DNA from: Strigamia acuminata
Lineage: Eukaryota > Arthropoda > Chilopoda > Geophilomorpha > Linotaeniidae
Assembly: GCA_949358305.1 (NCBI GenBank)
Contig: OX442316.1
Span: 3,906,001 to 3,970,000 of the forward strand
Direction of reading: 5' to 3'
Length of the DNA stretch: 64,000 nt
In this document: positions 45,926-58,983 of the stretch, piece after piece
How positions within the stretch are numbered: the stretch's first letter is position 1
Layout of the letters: each line of letters begins with the position of its first letter
Program-made: the position numbers and the translations under genes
The notes under the pieces: generated by a model
The model's input: the letters and a program-made list of their open reading frames with translations, nothing else
Told to the model about the DNA's origin: nothing
Databases searched by the model: none

Positions 45926-47035
45926 TGTTGTGTCGAATCGGTTCAACAGGAAACTGAGCAGGAAAAAAGAGATTAAAACTCAAAATGGGTGAATTTTGGG
46001 GCGTTTTTGAGTGGTTTTTTCGAGGTTTTGCGATGCGGATCGCAGATAACAGAGCAATGCTCTTCGGTTTCACTCTGGGAATTCACCGCCTGGAGGCACT
46101 TGAGCTGCCAAGCAGTCTGGGACGCGGATTTGAGTGAATAGGGGGGTCCGGCAGAGCTTTGGTCAATTCAAGGACAAATAATAAATTTTTTTTTTTTTAT
46201 TATTTTTATTTTTATTATTATTGAGTTTTGGTTGATGGGGAAACTGGTGTGTCGAGTAATTTCGAAAGAAAAGCTCAAATGGGGGTGAAAAGAATGTGAA
46301 TTGACATTCAACCCCCAACACCCTTCCCCCCAACATCACAGGTGCGCAACAACAACGCCCCTGGGCAATCTTTCATGCCAAACATACTTAGCTCGGTGCT
46401 CAACTTTGTTTTCTCGTGGAAATCCTGCAATTGCGGTGCAAAAAAGCGGGAAATTAATGCAATTGATGCAATTTTTTTAAATTTTGTGGTTTTGTGATTT
46501 TTTGGTTGAATTTTGGGAATTATTTTGTTGGTTTTTGCATTGCAATTTGCAGAATTGTGCAGTTTTTAGTCGGTTTTGCCACGTATTTGTGCCAGGTTGG
46601 TTACAGCTGTTTGGCGGGATTTGAGGGTTGGTCATGAAATTGTTTGTTTTTAGCTTACCTCGATGTGATTTACGGGTGGGATGAGTGTGCGGTGTTGTTT
46701 GGAGGCAGATATGTGTGGTTGTTGCTTCCCCTTCTGTGTGCGGGAACCGTGTGTTGCGTGTTGAGTTCACTCCACTTCTCGGGTACAACAGTCGGAGTGA
46801 GTGAGTGAGTGAGCTCGGTGAGCTCCCCTTGCTGGGCGTGGCGTGTATTCATCCGCTTTTGCAGTGATTTGAGACAGTTTACGTCAAGGATTAAGTGCCG
46901 TTTTCTCTGTAATTTGAGTTGGATGTAATGGAGTTGTTTAATTATAGTTTATTGCGGAAGGATGAAAGGATGATTTGTGAAATGTGGGGAGAATTTATTT
47001 TGATTTCGGATATTTGATATTAAAGGATTTTAAAT
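45926..47035. other. 5' region of the bHLH gene
   Basis: An acceptor (tttcctgctcag) just upstream of the ATG suggests one or more non-coding 5' exons in this stretch. No other coding frame is supported. Poly-purine and GAGT repeats occur near 46795-46815. Confidence 0.45.
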
Positions 47036-47040
47036 GTTGA

Positions 47041-48776
47041 AAATTTGGCGAAAAAAATTGAAAAGTGGGCAAAAATAAATTGAAGATTGGGCATAAATAA
47101 ATTGATAATTGGGCATAAATAAATTTAAAATTGGGCAGGAATAAATTTAATATTGGGCATAAAGAAATAAAAAATTGGACAGGAATAAATTGAAAATTGG
47201 GCAAAAATAAATTCAAAATTGGGCAAAAATAAATTGAAAATTGGGCAAAAATAAATTTAAAATTGGGCAAAAATAAATTTAAAATTAGGCAAAAATAAAT
47301 TGCATATTGGGCATAAATAAATATAAAATTGGGCAGGAATAAATTGAAAATTGGGCAAAAATAAATTGAAAATTGGGCAAAAATAAATTGAAAATTGGGC
47401 AAAAATAAATTGAAAATTGGGCATAAATAAATAAAAAATTGGGCAGGAATAAATTGAAAATTAGGCATAAATAAATTCAAAATTGGGCAAAAATAAATTT
47501 AAAATTGGGCAAAAATAAATTGAAAATTGGGCAAAAATAAATTTAAAATTAGGCAAAAATAAATTTAAAATTGGGCAAAAATAAATTGAAAATTGGGCAA
47601 AAATAAATTGAAAATTGGGCAAAAATAAATTGAAAATTGGGCATAAATAAATAAAAAATTGGGCAGGAATAAATTGAAAATTGGGCAAAAATAAATTGAA
47701 AATTGGGCAAAAATAAATTGAAAATTGGGCATAAATAAATTTAAAATTGGGCAAAAATAAATTGAAAATTGGGCAAAAATAAATTGAAAATTGGGCAAAA
47801 ATAAATTTAAAATTAGGCAAAAATAAATTGAAAATTGGGCATAAATAAATTTAAAATTGGGCAAAAATAAATTTAAAATTGGGCAAAAATAAATTGAAAA
47901 TTGGGCAAAAATAAATTTAAAATTAGGCAAAAATAAATTTAAAATTGGGCAAAAATAAATTGAAAATTGGGCAAAAATAAATTGAAAATTGGGCAAAAAT
48001 AAATTGAAAATTGGGCATAAATAAATAAAAAATTGGGCAGGAATAAATTGAAAATTGGGCAAAAATAAATTGAAAATTGGGCAAAAATAAATTTAAAATT
48101 AGGCAAAAATAAATTTAAAATTGGGCAAAAATAAATTGAAAATTGGGCAAAAATAAATTGAAAATTGGGCAAAAATAAATTGAAAATTGGGCATAAATAA
48201 ATATAAAATTGGGCAGGAATAAATTGAAAATTGGGCAAAAATAAATTGAAAATTGGGCAAAAATAAATTGAAAATTGGGCATAAATAAATAAAAAATTGG
48301 GCAGGAATAAATTGAAAATTAGGCATAAATAAATTCAAAATTGGGCAAAAATAAATTTAAAATTGGGCAAAAATAAATTGAAAATTGGGCAAAAATAAAT
48401 TTAAAATTGGGCAAAAATAAATTTAAAATTGGGCAAAAATAAATTTAAAATTAGGCAAAAATAAATTGCATATTGGGCATAAATAAATATAAAATTGGGC
48501 AGGAATAAATTGAAAATTGGGCAAAAATAAATTGAAAATTGGGCAAAAATAAATTGAAAATTGGGCAAAAATAAATTGAAAATTGGGCATAAATAAATAA
48601 AAAATTGGGCAGGAATAAATTGAAAATTAGGCATAAATAAATTTAATATTGGGCATAAAGAAATAAAAAATTGGACAGGAATAAATTGAAAATTGGGCAA
48701 AAATAAATTCAAAATTGGACAAAAATAAATTCAAAATTGGGCAAAATTAAATTCAAAATTGGGCAAAAATAAAACG
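47041..48776. repeat. 22-bp satellite array, about 79 units
   Basis: Unit TTGAAAATTGGGCAAAAATA plus AA, repeated head to tail. A marked variant (CATAAATAAATAAAAAATT) recurs at 47422, 47642, 48016, 48280 and 48588. These spacings are exact multiples of 22 (10, 17, 12 and 14 units), so register is kept over 1.2 kb. The minus strand has no stops in the unit in any frame, which explains long repetitive ORFs (FLPNFQFIFAQFSIYFCPIFN). These are not genes. Confidence 0.95.
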
Positions 48777-49865
48777 AAAAACAAAATGTTGGTGCAAAAG
48801 TTTGGTGCAAAACAATGCTAAAATTCGGTCCAAAAATACTAAAAACACAATTCAGCAGCGATAATCTAATTCGGTCACCTAAAGAACTTGCACGACTAAT
48901 TAATTTCATTAGACTCACGAAATGCAGCGAAGCAAACCTTCAAAAAGCAAAAAAAAAATGAATAAAACCCCCCACAGAAGAATTGAGTCCCAATTCTCAC
49001 AGCCTCACACCACCTGAGAATGAAGAAATGCAAGTAACTGCACTTAACGAATGAAAAGATGAGTAGTTTTACATTATCCATACCGTCGGCCTTTATTCAA
49101 GTCTGGGAAAACGACTCGCAACAACGCCCACCCTCGCAGTCCAGTCCAGCATCGCCCTCGACTTCCCACATCTTTCCACGCACACGTGCAGCGTGCAGCT
49201 GTGTCCCAAAACCGCACAGTACAGCACAGTACAATCGTCCTCCATTCTCGTTCCCTCTAAACCTGAATCGTCCCAAAAATGTCCCCAAATTAAGCATCAA
49301 ATGCACTGCACTGAGCCTACTCACTAATTAATGCACGAAAACCCAGGAACATTGAATTTGTGGCTAATAATCGGATTGCACAAAGCTTCTTAGTTGTTGC
49401 GCTTCTCTATTTGATCCGTTGACAGGATTGGCTCATTATTGACAAATGACCATCATTACTTCCTGGGGTGCAAACTGCAAGCTGCAAATGACTGTGGGAC
49501 AAACATATGCAACTAAAAGAGCAGGTGATGAAAAATAGACACAAAAATACACACAAACTGCCGTAAAAGGACTTACTTCATTATTGCACTCGCAAAAACA
49601 GTTTTAATTTATGCGAAAACATGTTGTGGTGTCAGCAGCACCTGGTGGGGAATTTTGGAAAATGTATATGTGGACAAATGCTAATTTTTAAAAAAAAAAT
49701 GTTGTTATTCACATATTCAGTATTCAGCTCAGGAATTGAGTAAAAAAATAAAAATGTCTTTTTATTTACAATAAAAATGTACATTTAAAAATACTGCACA
49801 GAGCTAAGCCTATTATCCTTTCACTCACTCATGACCTGAATGTTGTGAACAAGGTCAACATCTTC
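48777..49865. other. Intergenic sequence between the satellite and the GT92 gene
   Basis: No supported gene. Short ORFs around 49060-49330 lie on both strands and lack splice or family support. An AATAAA-type word set near 49740-49780 could end the minus-strand GT92 transcript. Confidence 0.5.
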
Positions 49866-52131
49866 CTACAATTGTGACAACACTTTGTTAACCTTGGTGA
49901 TCAAGCTCTCTTTGTACCTCCACATATCCATATCTATCCGAGTCCTTGATAAGTACTTTGGGCAGTCTTTTTGAGCTGAAACAGGACATTCATTCTTGTA
50001 ATGGTTCAGCTGCACCAAGTCTCTCGGCAGTAAAGTGTCTCTCTTCATTCCTGGGTGCAGTGCATCCAGTGCGTAGTGGTTGAACACTGTCAAGCATTTA
50101 TCCGATGACATAAAACTCTTGACTGAGTGTCCAGGAGGTGCAAAATCAGCCGCTCTTCTGGTGTGTCTCAATGCTGGACCAAAGTATGAGGGGATTCCGG
50201 CTGAGTTGGCTTTTTCTAAGTCTTCTGTTGTTTGGCTCGTGGAGAGAAAGTAGACCTGCAAGGTGTAGAAATTAAAATTGACTCGTTAGGAAATGGTTTT
50301 GTGGGTCTGTTGTGTGAGAAATACGTTTCAATAGGTTTATTAGTGGTGGAGTCAGTGGTGCAGAGGAAAATTATTTTTTTTTTGGAGCTTCACTGAGCCA
50401 GAAACAAGTGCTATGTGTGTCAGTGAATCTTGAAAATAATTTAGCAGAAGAATTTATTTAGTCAATTCACATTTTAGCTGCATTTAAGCCCTAAAGCCAA
50501 TAATTATGTTTTTACTCAATATTAAAAAAGTAATCTTTCGTGCTGCCCTTTTAGTTTTAAGGTCGTGGGTTCACACCCAGAATAGGTTGGTGGGATTTTT
50601 TTTTTTTTTTTTAAATTTGGAGTTATGTCCACCTGCCCCACCAAAATGGACGATGCAAAGTGCCTGAAGGGCACGTGGGTTTGTTCTTTTGTTATTGTTG
50701 TTGTTGTTGTTTGGGATTAAATCATCAATCTCGATTTTTTAGTCGGTCGTGTAAAATGTTGTTTGGAAAAAAATAAAAACAATTTTCCTTGTAAGAATTC
50801 GAGCAAAAACTGTTGAGGAAAAGTATGAAGTCCATTTTGGAAGGAGAAAAAAAATCATTTTTGAACATTCTTGTCATATTAGATCACGAGATTATACAAT
50901 GCTGCCTAATGGTAATTCATACAGGCAGAAACCAAAGAACCGAAGACATTTTTTCCTTCCCAACAAACTTGTGATATAATAAAATAAAATATAATATAAT
51001 ATATAATAATCTTGGAATTCGTTTGCTGGATTTAATTACCTGTTGAGCCGAATACGACGCATATTTCGCCAACAATTGCGGATCCGTCTGTTGAAGATGC
51101 AACATCAAGCCGGTCCAATTGTCATGCTTGACCGGCACTATCATCTCATCCACATCGATGGGCACAATATACCTAAACCTCTTGGCATACTTATAAAAAC
51201 AATCATTGTACGGCACCAATTCGTTGCGCCTCTTCTGCCACACATTTCTCCTCAAAAACTTGGTCCTCTCGACGGGGAAATTGGGCTGCAAGCCCGGCAG
51301 AGTGATGGGAATCACATCGGCCACGCCAATCCTCTCGTAATAGCGCAACACTTTCTCCATCCGAGGATGCACGTGGTAAACGTACAAACTGATCCTCTGA
51401 GCACCCAAAATCCTCAACATTTCCATCCACTCGACGAACTGCTGCGAGATATCCGCGGGGAAATCCAATCCCTTGACGCAAACCGCGAAGTCCTTGCGCT
51501 CGGCAAACGTGTCCGTTCCGCGAACCTCCAGCAAACTCGTGGCACCCGCGCACGGCCGAGCCACGACGGACACGTACTTGGGCACCCCGCGCATCACCGG
51601 ACACGACACGAGGTACGGGCGGTACGAGCGACTTCTCGGACGCTGGTCCCACGACTCGAACCAGATTTCCAGCAAATGAGCGTCGGTCACGGACGCCCGT
51701 CCGCCTTTCTTGTCCCACATTTGGCAGTAGAGAGTGGCGTTGGAGGTGCCCTCGAACATGGCTACGATGCGCACGAAGGGGTAGGTCTTCCCGTAGACCT
51801 TCAAGCGGTCGTCGAAGGTCGCGGAGAATAAATAGACGTCGGTGTCAAGCGGGTGTTGCCACACGGAGTTGCTGCGCCGGATGGACGGGCGTCGGGGCAT
51901 CTTGATCGGCGGACACGAGTGGATCGGAGCCGTCCGGAATTGCATTTCGAGCGAAAAGCCCGTGACGGATGGGAGGTGAGTGCGGGGCGTCGGCGTGGGC
52001 GATTGGACGGATCGGGTGACCCGGTGCGCCGTGAGGACCGCTTGTTGGATGATGTTGAAGAAGGAGATGTAGGCGGCGACGATGACCACCGAAGCGCCGG
52101 TGTAGATGAGGCGTCGGCGCCAAAACGCCAT
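49866..52131 (-). CDS. GT92-family glycosyltransferase, type II membrane protein, 493 aa
   Basis: Golgi-type glycosyltransferase of family 92 (DUF23), a family whose characterised members add galactose to glycans. Two exons: 52131-51040 and 50255-49866, phase 0. Residues 1-30 form a short cytoplasmic tail and single membrane anchor (IYTGASVVIVAAYISFFNII). A stem region follows. The catalytic domain starts near residue 210 (FAVCVKGLDFPADISQQFVEWMEMLRILGAQRISLYVYHVHP). Diagnostic motifs are FLRRNVWQKRRNELVPYNDCFYK, with Cys, and the acidic DVDE in IVPIDVDEMIVP, the probable metal or nucleotide-sugar site. Exon 2 carries the C-terminal half with HYALDALHPG and CPKYL. Donor sugar and acceptor cannot be told from sequence. 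The first exon is GC-rich, so the opposite strand shows long shadow ORFs. Confidence 0.92.
50525..50690 (+). repeat. Possible tRNA-derived SINE fragment
   Basis: A B-box-like GGGTTCACACCC at about 50567 follows a weak A-box-like segment and precedes a T-rich run. It lies in the GT92 intron. Too degraded to name. Confidence 0.25.
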
Positions 52132-55086
52132 TTTCGGGTTGTTATTGGCTCGTGCGATGCTGATGTTGCTTCATTCGAGTTGCGATGCAAACTGGAACGT
52201 GTTCTGCTTTCGAGCTGTATTTTATGACTTGATGCGAGTGCGTGTGAAGCTGAGCTGAAGCGGTTGGTTGCCTGCGGCTTGTTTTGGTCGTTGGTTTAAT
52301 GTGAGAATGGAGCACCGAGATGTAAATAGTTTTTTTTTTTTTTTTTTGTTTTTTGTTTGCAAGTGACAAAAATGCTAATTGTGCATTTCAACACGTTGGG
52401 GATTGTTGGATTTCGTGCGCGAATTGCGCGAATTGATGTTTGTTTCGTGATGATTTTGAATTCTCGGTCATGTGACAATTTTTTCTGCACTTTTTGCGCG
52501 TAGATTTGCATTTTAAATTAAATAAAATGTGTACAACATAATAACTAGTTTGTGGGGAACAGGATTTTTATATATATTTTTTTTTTATGTTTTGTTTTTT
52601 ATGGTTTAATATGGAAGATTTATTGCTTTTTTTGGTATTAAAAGCGAAGAAAAAGTATTTTTTGGCTCGCTACCAACTTCATAACGAGCACTTTAGAGTT
52701 TTCAATGCGTGTATTGTTTGTCCGAGGTCTTGACTGATCGCGCTTTGTAGTTTTGGGCAAGTGGGTTAGGAACAAAAAACACTGGCTTTTAAGTACCCAA
52801 ATTACACAGATTTTGTGCACAATAATCTCTATACTTAGTAGTTAGTGGATTCCCTGCAACATATCTTGATAGGACACACCCCTGGAGTGGAGCATTAATA
52901 TAGGGAGGCCAGGAAATAAATTAAGAGGGAAAAGGGAGAGTTGGAATGAAGGAACAGCTTTAAGAAAATGAGAAAATGAGAAAATGGAAAAAAAATTAAA
53001 TACAGTAATCTGGTTTTGCGGGCAAGGAAAAAAAATCTCTATAAAATCCCTATGTGGTTATAGTAAATCATTTCTCTTCATTAAAAAAATATATTTCCAC
53101 TTTTTCTTTTTTCTAATGGCAAATTAAGTAAGGCATAAATTAGACGTGCTGGACGCAATCATATTTTGGATGATTCGAAAAGGTCAAGTGCACCAATTTA
53201 AATATAGTTTGACTTTAGAGGGAATGCCCAGAAGATTTCTATTATTGCAGTGCAATATTTTAATTTTTTTTTGTGCAAGATTTTGATGAATGCACATACT
53301 TAGCAAAGACATTTCCTCGCGGAATTGCCTTCGTGCATATTTCGTATTAATCACTATTCTTATCTTGTTGTCATTTCCCCTACTCCTTTATTACTTCGCA
53401 GAACTCCGAGTGATTCAACATTTTTCTCCTTCTTGAGCCTCTATCTCTTGAATTTGCATCAAAAACTTGGAATTTCCTCCTAGAAATGTATTAAAAAAGT
53501 CATATAATTGTGTTATAGCAAAAATTGTCACCTGGTTGTGGCTGGTAAAATGGGCCGAAAAGTGTTGAATAATGTGGAAATGTTGAAGAACCGGTTAGTA
53601 GGGGTGGAGCACGTGACGAACTGTGATTTCTATTGCAATTAGTCGCTATTTTCAGGCTGACGTGAATTAATGACGAATGACTCGGCCATTAAGCCATTTG
53701 TGCCACGCTGATTTTTAGAGGTCACCTTAAGAAGATAGAGTATATGGAGATTACATTAGGAAAGCCCTGCGAGGAACTCTGCTCAATTAAACAATTTCCA
53801 CTTGGATTAAGATTTTCGAGATTCGAGATTTGTGTTCCGTTCACTCGGGAACGCCGAGTGCTTCATTTAATTTTACTAAAACAAAAAGAAAGAAGAAAAA
53901 AAATTCGTGGTGAAAATTTTCCTTCTTCTGGGTTCTGGGAGGAAGCAAAACAAACAAAATGTCAAGGAACTTAAATATCCTCCAGTTTCGACACTGACAA
54001 ATGAGTGTTGTGTGGGATTTGAAGAGCACAATTAGAAAACGAGCCGACGGGCTTGGCAAATCAAGCATCCACCCCTGGAAAGTGAAAACTCACACCTGCT
54101 GACCTCCAGGGAACGAATCAACGAACGAACGAACCAGATATTGTCATTTCACCGCACTAATTATTCATATTAGAACAAACAACCCGGATACAAATTGTTT
54201 AATTTTTCATTCGTTGTTGACGAGCTGTAGTGACGACGAGTGGACTCTACCGATGATTATTGTGTTTGGGGTGTAGAGTGCTGCGTGTCATCACTTTGCA
54301 GCCCATAAAAATGCTCGCACAAGTGTAATAACACCGTGTGGTGTTTTGATGGTTGTTTATAAGAGGGGAGAAGAAGAATTTCGTCTTTTTTCTCTCTGAT
54401 TTCGTACAGTATGTAAAATAAAAAATGGGAAAAGCATTACATTGCAATTACTGGGTCTGAAATGTGAAAAAGTTGCCTCGTAATAAGCGCAATAACGCTT
54501 TTACTGTTGTTAGTCTAAACAAACTTCTTTTTGTTTTTTTGTTATTGATTTTTTTAATAAATAATACGCTTGAAGAAGCTGGAGAAAGTGGGAAAGGTCG
54601 TTGTTTTTTTCGATGGAGAAGGAATGGATTTTTATCAAATTGATTTGGAACTCGGGTCAAGCAATTTAGGTTGAGTTATAGAAAAGTGAAGGTAGAATGA
54701 GGTCATGGAACCTTGTTAATTGATGATGAGATAAAGTATGCGAGCGATAAATCCACATCAGGCTCGCAGCAACTGATAATAAATAAGCAATAAAAGTAAT
54801 CACAATTTTTTTTTTTTTTATATTTTGCTTTTATTATGCCCTATCGTTGGCAAATTGCCGTTTTTAAATTTCTCCCGAACGGGTATTATGCTCGCTAAAA
54901 CGCGTTTCATCTCGCCGAATCACGAACACATCCAGGTTTTATAAATATATTTCTCGTACGTGGTTTTTTAATTTGTCATTTGAACGAAATTTATAGCTTT
55001 TTTCAATTTAATTATATACATTTGTGCATTGTGTAACGTGTAAAACAATTAAAAAAACGAGTTATAAATGTGTACTGAATGGAATA
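52132..55086. other. Intergenic, no gene seen
   Basis: Contains the promoter and 5' UTR of GT92 near 52132-52300 and otherwise AT-rich sequence with homopolymer runs. No ORF shows splice structure or a recognisable domain. Confidence 0.5.
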
Positions 55087-56381
55087 TTAATCTTTTTTAG
55101 ATATTATGCGGCTTTCTCCGTGATTCAGAGTAAAAAATAGACTCGGATCGATGTTTTGTTCCTTCAATGCGCTCGACAAGTCGTTACGAGGCGCGAGGTA
55201 ATGCTATAAATTAGCAATTAAAATTAAAATTAAAATTAAATTAGGATAATAATTTCAGTTTACCTCGTTGGCAAGTGCAAAGGTGCCCCAATGGACACCC
55301 ACGCTGAACCTCGCGCGCACATCCTGGTGAATTTGAACGGCTTCGGTGGGATTGACGTGTTGGTCCTGCATGAACCATCGTGGCTCGTAAGCTCCAATTG
55401 GAATCGCCGCTAAATCGAACGGACCGTATTCATCCCCGATAAATTTAAAAATCGCTCGTTCTTTCGGATAACCGGTGTCTCCGGCGAAGAAAAATCGAGT
55501 GCGACTTCCCACGACGCACCAACTCGACCACAAACTCTGGTAGTAATAAAAATTACAAGTTATTAATTATTTATTCGGCCATTTTGGGTGGCTCGTATAC
55601 CTTGTTGTCGTCGTTGATGGTCCTTTTGGACCAATGCTGCGCCGGCGTGGCTATAATTTCGACGTTTGTTGTCAGTTGGTGTTTGTCCCACCAATTAAGT
55701 TCGTGTACACGTTCGCACCCGGTGTCGTTCATCCATTTTTTCAACCCGAGCGGGACGAACCACACGATCTCGTTCCCGAAACGTGAATTGAGTTTCCTCA
55801 CTGAGTTGGAGTCCAGATGATCGTAATGGTTGTGACTGATGAGGACGAGATCGATTTTAGGTAAGTCTTCGATCGTACATGGGGGTCCACGAAAACGTTT
55901 ACTGCCCACGGCTTGCACCGGCGATGCACGGTCACTAAATATCGGATCTAGAAATAAAATTGCTCAGTGTTTTGTTCTTATTGATTTATAGGTGTTTTAT
56001 TTTTATTTAATTGAACCTGTGAGTAACGTTATATTTTCCATTTGTATTAGAACTGTCGCGTGTCCTAACCAAGTGACTCGAACGTCATCTTCGTTGATCG
56101 TGTGGTTGAAGTCAGGTTTGATCAGTGGCAATTGTTCTTCCAATTCCTGTAATGTGAATAAAATGAACGGGGAAACTGCAAGTGGTTGTTTTGAGAATAC
56201 CGGTAACTCGACAATTGTTTACTTTTTTTGATGGTAGATTTGTGTTGTTTTTGCTCGTGAGCATCCATTTTGCTACGCTGTATAACGGTGGGGTTCGCCA
56301 AGGGCACCAAGGGACGCCAAACCGACCATTTAGTTGAACTGGAACTGGCCGATCGATTTTTCCTTCAGCATTTTCTGCCAT
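55087..56381 (-). CDS. NAPEPLD: N-acyl-phosphatidylethanolamine phospholipase D, 341 aa
   Basis: Releases N-acylethanolamines (endocannabinoid-type lipids) from NAPE; zinc-dependent metallo-beta-lactamase fold, membrane-associated. Exons 56381-56223, 56146-56017, 55947-55601, 55536-55264 and 55203-55087, all GT-AG and in phase. Motifs: [15 protein letters not shown] then [10 protein letters not shown] at the fold's start; HNHYDHLD is the metal-binding HxHx[18 protein letters not shown] supplies a further ligand; [11 protein letters not shown] and the final HYLAP. Length agrees with the family. It is divergently arranged with RNF141, and a large 38-bp repeat array starts about 90 bp before the ATG, so transcription regulation may involve or avoid that array. 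Confidence 0.96.
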
Positions 56382-56469
56382 CTTTATTTCTGTTAAAGAG
56401 TTGTCCTGTGATTAGTGAATTGATTGAAAGGAGTTGTATAGTCGCTAATTGACCGGAATCCCACGAGAG

Positions 56470-58425
56470 GGCTAAAGCCGAGCAGAGACATCGTCCTATC
56501 TCTAGTTAATGTCCTTTGTCATTAGGCATCGTCCTATCTCTAGTTAATGTCCTGTGTCATTAGGCATCGTCCTATCGCTAGTTCTCTAGTTAATGTTCTG
56601 TGTCATTAGGCATCGTCCTATCCCTAGTCAATAAGCTACATTATAAAGAATCGTCCTGTTGCTAGTTAATAAGCTACACCGTTAAGAAACGTTCTTTTCC
56701 TCGTCCTTTTCCTAATCAATATGCTATACCGTAAAACATCGTCCTGTCCCTAGTCATTGTACTACACCATTAGGAATCGTCCTCTTCCTAGTTAAGGTCC
56801 CATACCATTAGGAATCGTCCTCTTCCTAGTTAAGGTCCCATACCATTAGGAATCGTCCTCTTCCTAGTTAAGGTCCCATACCATTAGGAATCGCCCTGTC
56901 GCTAGTTAAGGTCCCACACCATTAGGAATCGCCCTGTCGCTAGTTAAGGTCCCACACCATTAGGAATCGTCCTGTCGCTAGTTAAGGTTCCTCACCATTA
57001 GGAATCGTCCTCACCCTAGTTAAGGTCCCTCACCATTAGGAATCGTCCTCTCCCTAGTCAAAGTGCCACACCATTAGGAATCGTCCTGTCGCTAGTTAAG
57101 CTCCCACACCATTAGGAATCGTCCTGTACCTAGTTAAGGTTCCTCATCATTAGGAATCGTCCTCTTCCTAGTTAAGGTTTTACACCATTAGGAATCGTCC
57201 TGTCGCTAGTTAAGGTCCCACACCATTAGGAATCGTCCTGTCGCTAGTTAAGGTTCCTCACCATTAGGAATCGTTCTCACCCTAGTTAAGGTCCCTCACC
57301 ATTAGGAATCGTCCTCTCCCTAGTCAAAGTGCCACACCATTAGGAATCGTCCTGTCGCTAGTTAAGGACCCACACCATTAGGAACCGTCCTATACCTAGT
57401 TAAGGTTCCTCACCATTAGGAATCGTCCTCTCCCTAGTTAAGGTCCCTCACCATTAGGAATCGTCCTCTCCCTAGTTAAGGTCCCTCACCATTAGGAATC
57501 GTCCTCTCCCTAGTCAAAGTGCTACACCATTAGGAATCGTCCTGTCACTAGTTAAGGACCCACACCATTAGGAATCGTCCTGTACCTAGTTAAGGTTCCT
57601 CATCATTAGGAATCGTCCTCTCCCTAGTTAAGGTTTTACATCATTAGGAATCGTCCTGTCGCTAGTTAAGGACCCACACTATTAGGAACCGTCCTGTACC
57701 TAGTTAAGGTTCCTCACCATTAGGAATCGTCCTCTCCCTAGTTAAGGTCCCTCACCATTAGGAATCGTCCTCCCCCTAGTTAAGGTCCCTCACCATTAGG
57801 AATCGTCCTCTCCCTAGTCAAAGTGCCACACCATTAGGAATCGTCCTGTCGCTAGTTAAGGTCCCACACCATTAGGAATCGCAAGCATCGTACTGTAGCT
57901 AGTCAATGTATTACTGTCGCATTGACTAAGCATAGGACGATGCCTTATGGTAAAAAACATTAACTAGCAAAAGGATGACATCTAATTGTGTGGGACCTTA
58001 ACTAGTCGTAGGACGATTCCTAATGGTGCGGTACATTGACTAGGGATAGGACGATGCTTTATGGTATAGCTTATTGATTAGGTTTTGGAGGATTCTTAAC
58101 GGTGTAGCTTATTAACTAGAAATAGGACGATTCTTTATAAAGTAGCTAATTGACTAGGGATAGGACGATGCTTAATGACACAGAACATTAACTAGAGATA
58201 GGACGGTACCTAATGGTGCGGAGCCGTAACTAGGGATAGGACGATGTGCAATTATAATTCTGCTTCTTAATTCACCGAAACCCAAAGGTCGCACCTGCTA
58301 GAGCCTATCTTCTGGGGCAAGGACGATGCCTTCTTGTACGACTAATAGAAAACCTCGTAGATAATATTGCGCAATAATACGTCATAGGACGATGCATAAT
58401 GGTATAATACACGAGCTCGGTCTCC
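56470..58425. repeat. 38-bp tandem array with orientation switch (Foldback-like)
   Basis: Units such as CACCATTAGGAATCGTCCTG plus TCGCTAGTTAAGGTCCCA run head to tail from about 56470 to 57890 (about 36 units). At about 57900-57930 the orientation flips. From there to about 58250, with an outlier near 58385, the units read as the reverse complement (CTAGGGATAGGACGATGC). Inner units of the left arm are well homogenised; outer units (ATCGTCCTATCTCTAGTTAATG) diverge and match the right arm best. Confidence 0.9.
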
Positions 58426-58983
58426 GGATAGATGAAATCTATTTGGTAAATGAAAACCATACCAAGATGTTTTAGTTTGTATTAAAAAAAACTGGTGAGA
58501 ACAAATGTAGGTAAACTATTGTACATCTCGACATGATTCATTACTTGCTCCTAGTAGAATTTAACACACGGATCCGCACTGCGGTTATGCAACGACGTAA
58601 AAAATGAAATAAACACTATCCTACTAAAATAATTGTAACATTTTTTGTTGAACCCAGGAATTTACCACAAAGAATTCAACAAATTAATTACAATTTACAA
58701 AAATTAAAAAAAAATAAAAAAAAATAAAAAATAACAGCCAAAAGTGTAAACATTAGACACCATCTTTAAATGGCGCCTCTACCATTTCCTTCTTAGCAAC
58801 CGGATCAAGCGAACTCGTTTCCTTGACGCATCTCCCATCTGGAATATCTCGATACATTCATTTCGGTAACACCATTCTTCCGAACATAAATCCAATCGTG
58901 ATTTATCATTATTTCCCTTTCCTCGTAGCATAAACCAAAGTTTGACGATCGAATGAAATGTTTCGATAATTGACAAGTGGCAA
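58426..58983. other. Spacer between the array and RNF141
   Basis: AT-rich. A short stretch of A-runs at 58705-58735 precedes the RNF141 5' region. No independent gene is supported. Confidence 0.45.

Noticed and set aside
46995-48712. Long repetitive minus-strand ORFs rich in Phe, Pro, Asn and Ile
   Set aside because: Produced by a 22-bp satellite that lacks stops in every frame on that strand; they overlap each other in different frames and have no splice or start context.
51043-51831. 262-residue plus-strand ORF
   Set aside because: Antisense shadow of GT92 exon 1, which has clear catalytic motifs.
56470-58425. CRISPR-like regularly spaced repeats
   Set aside because: Units are contiguous tandem repeats without unique spacers, in a eukaryotic genome.
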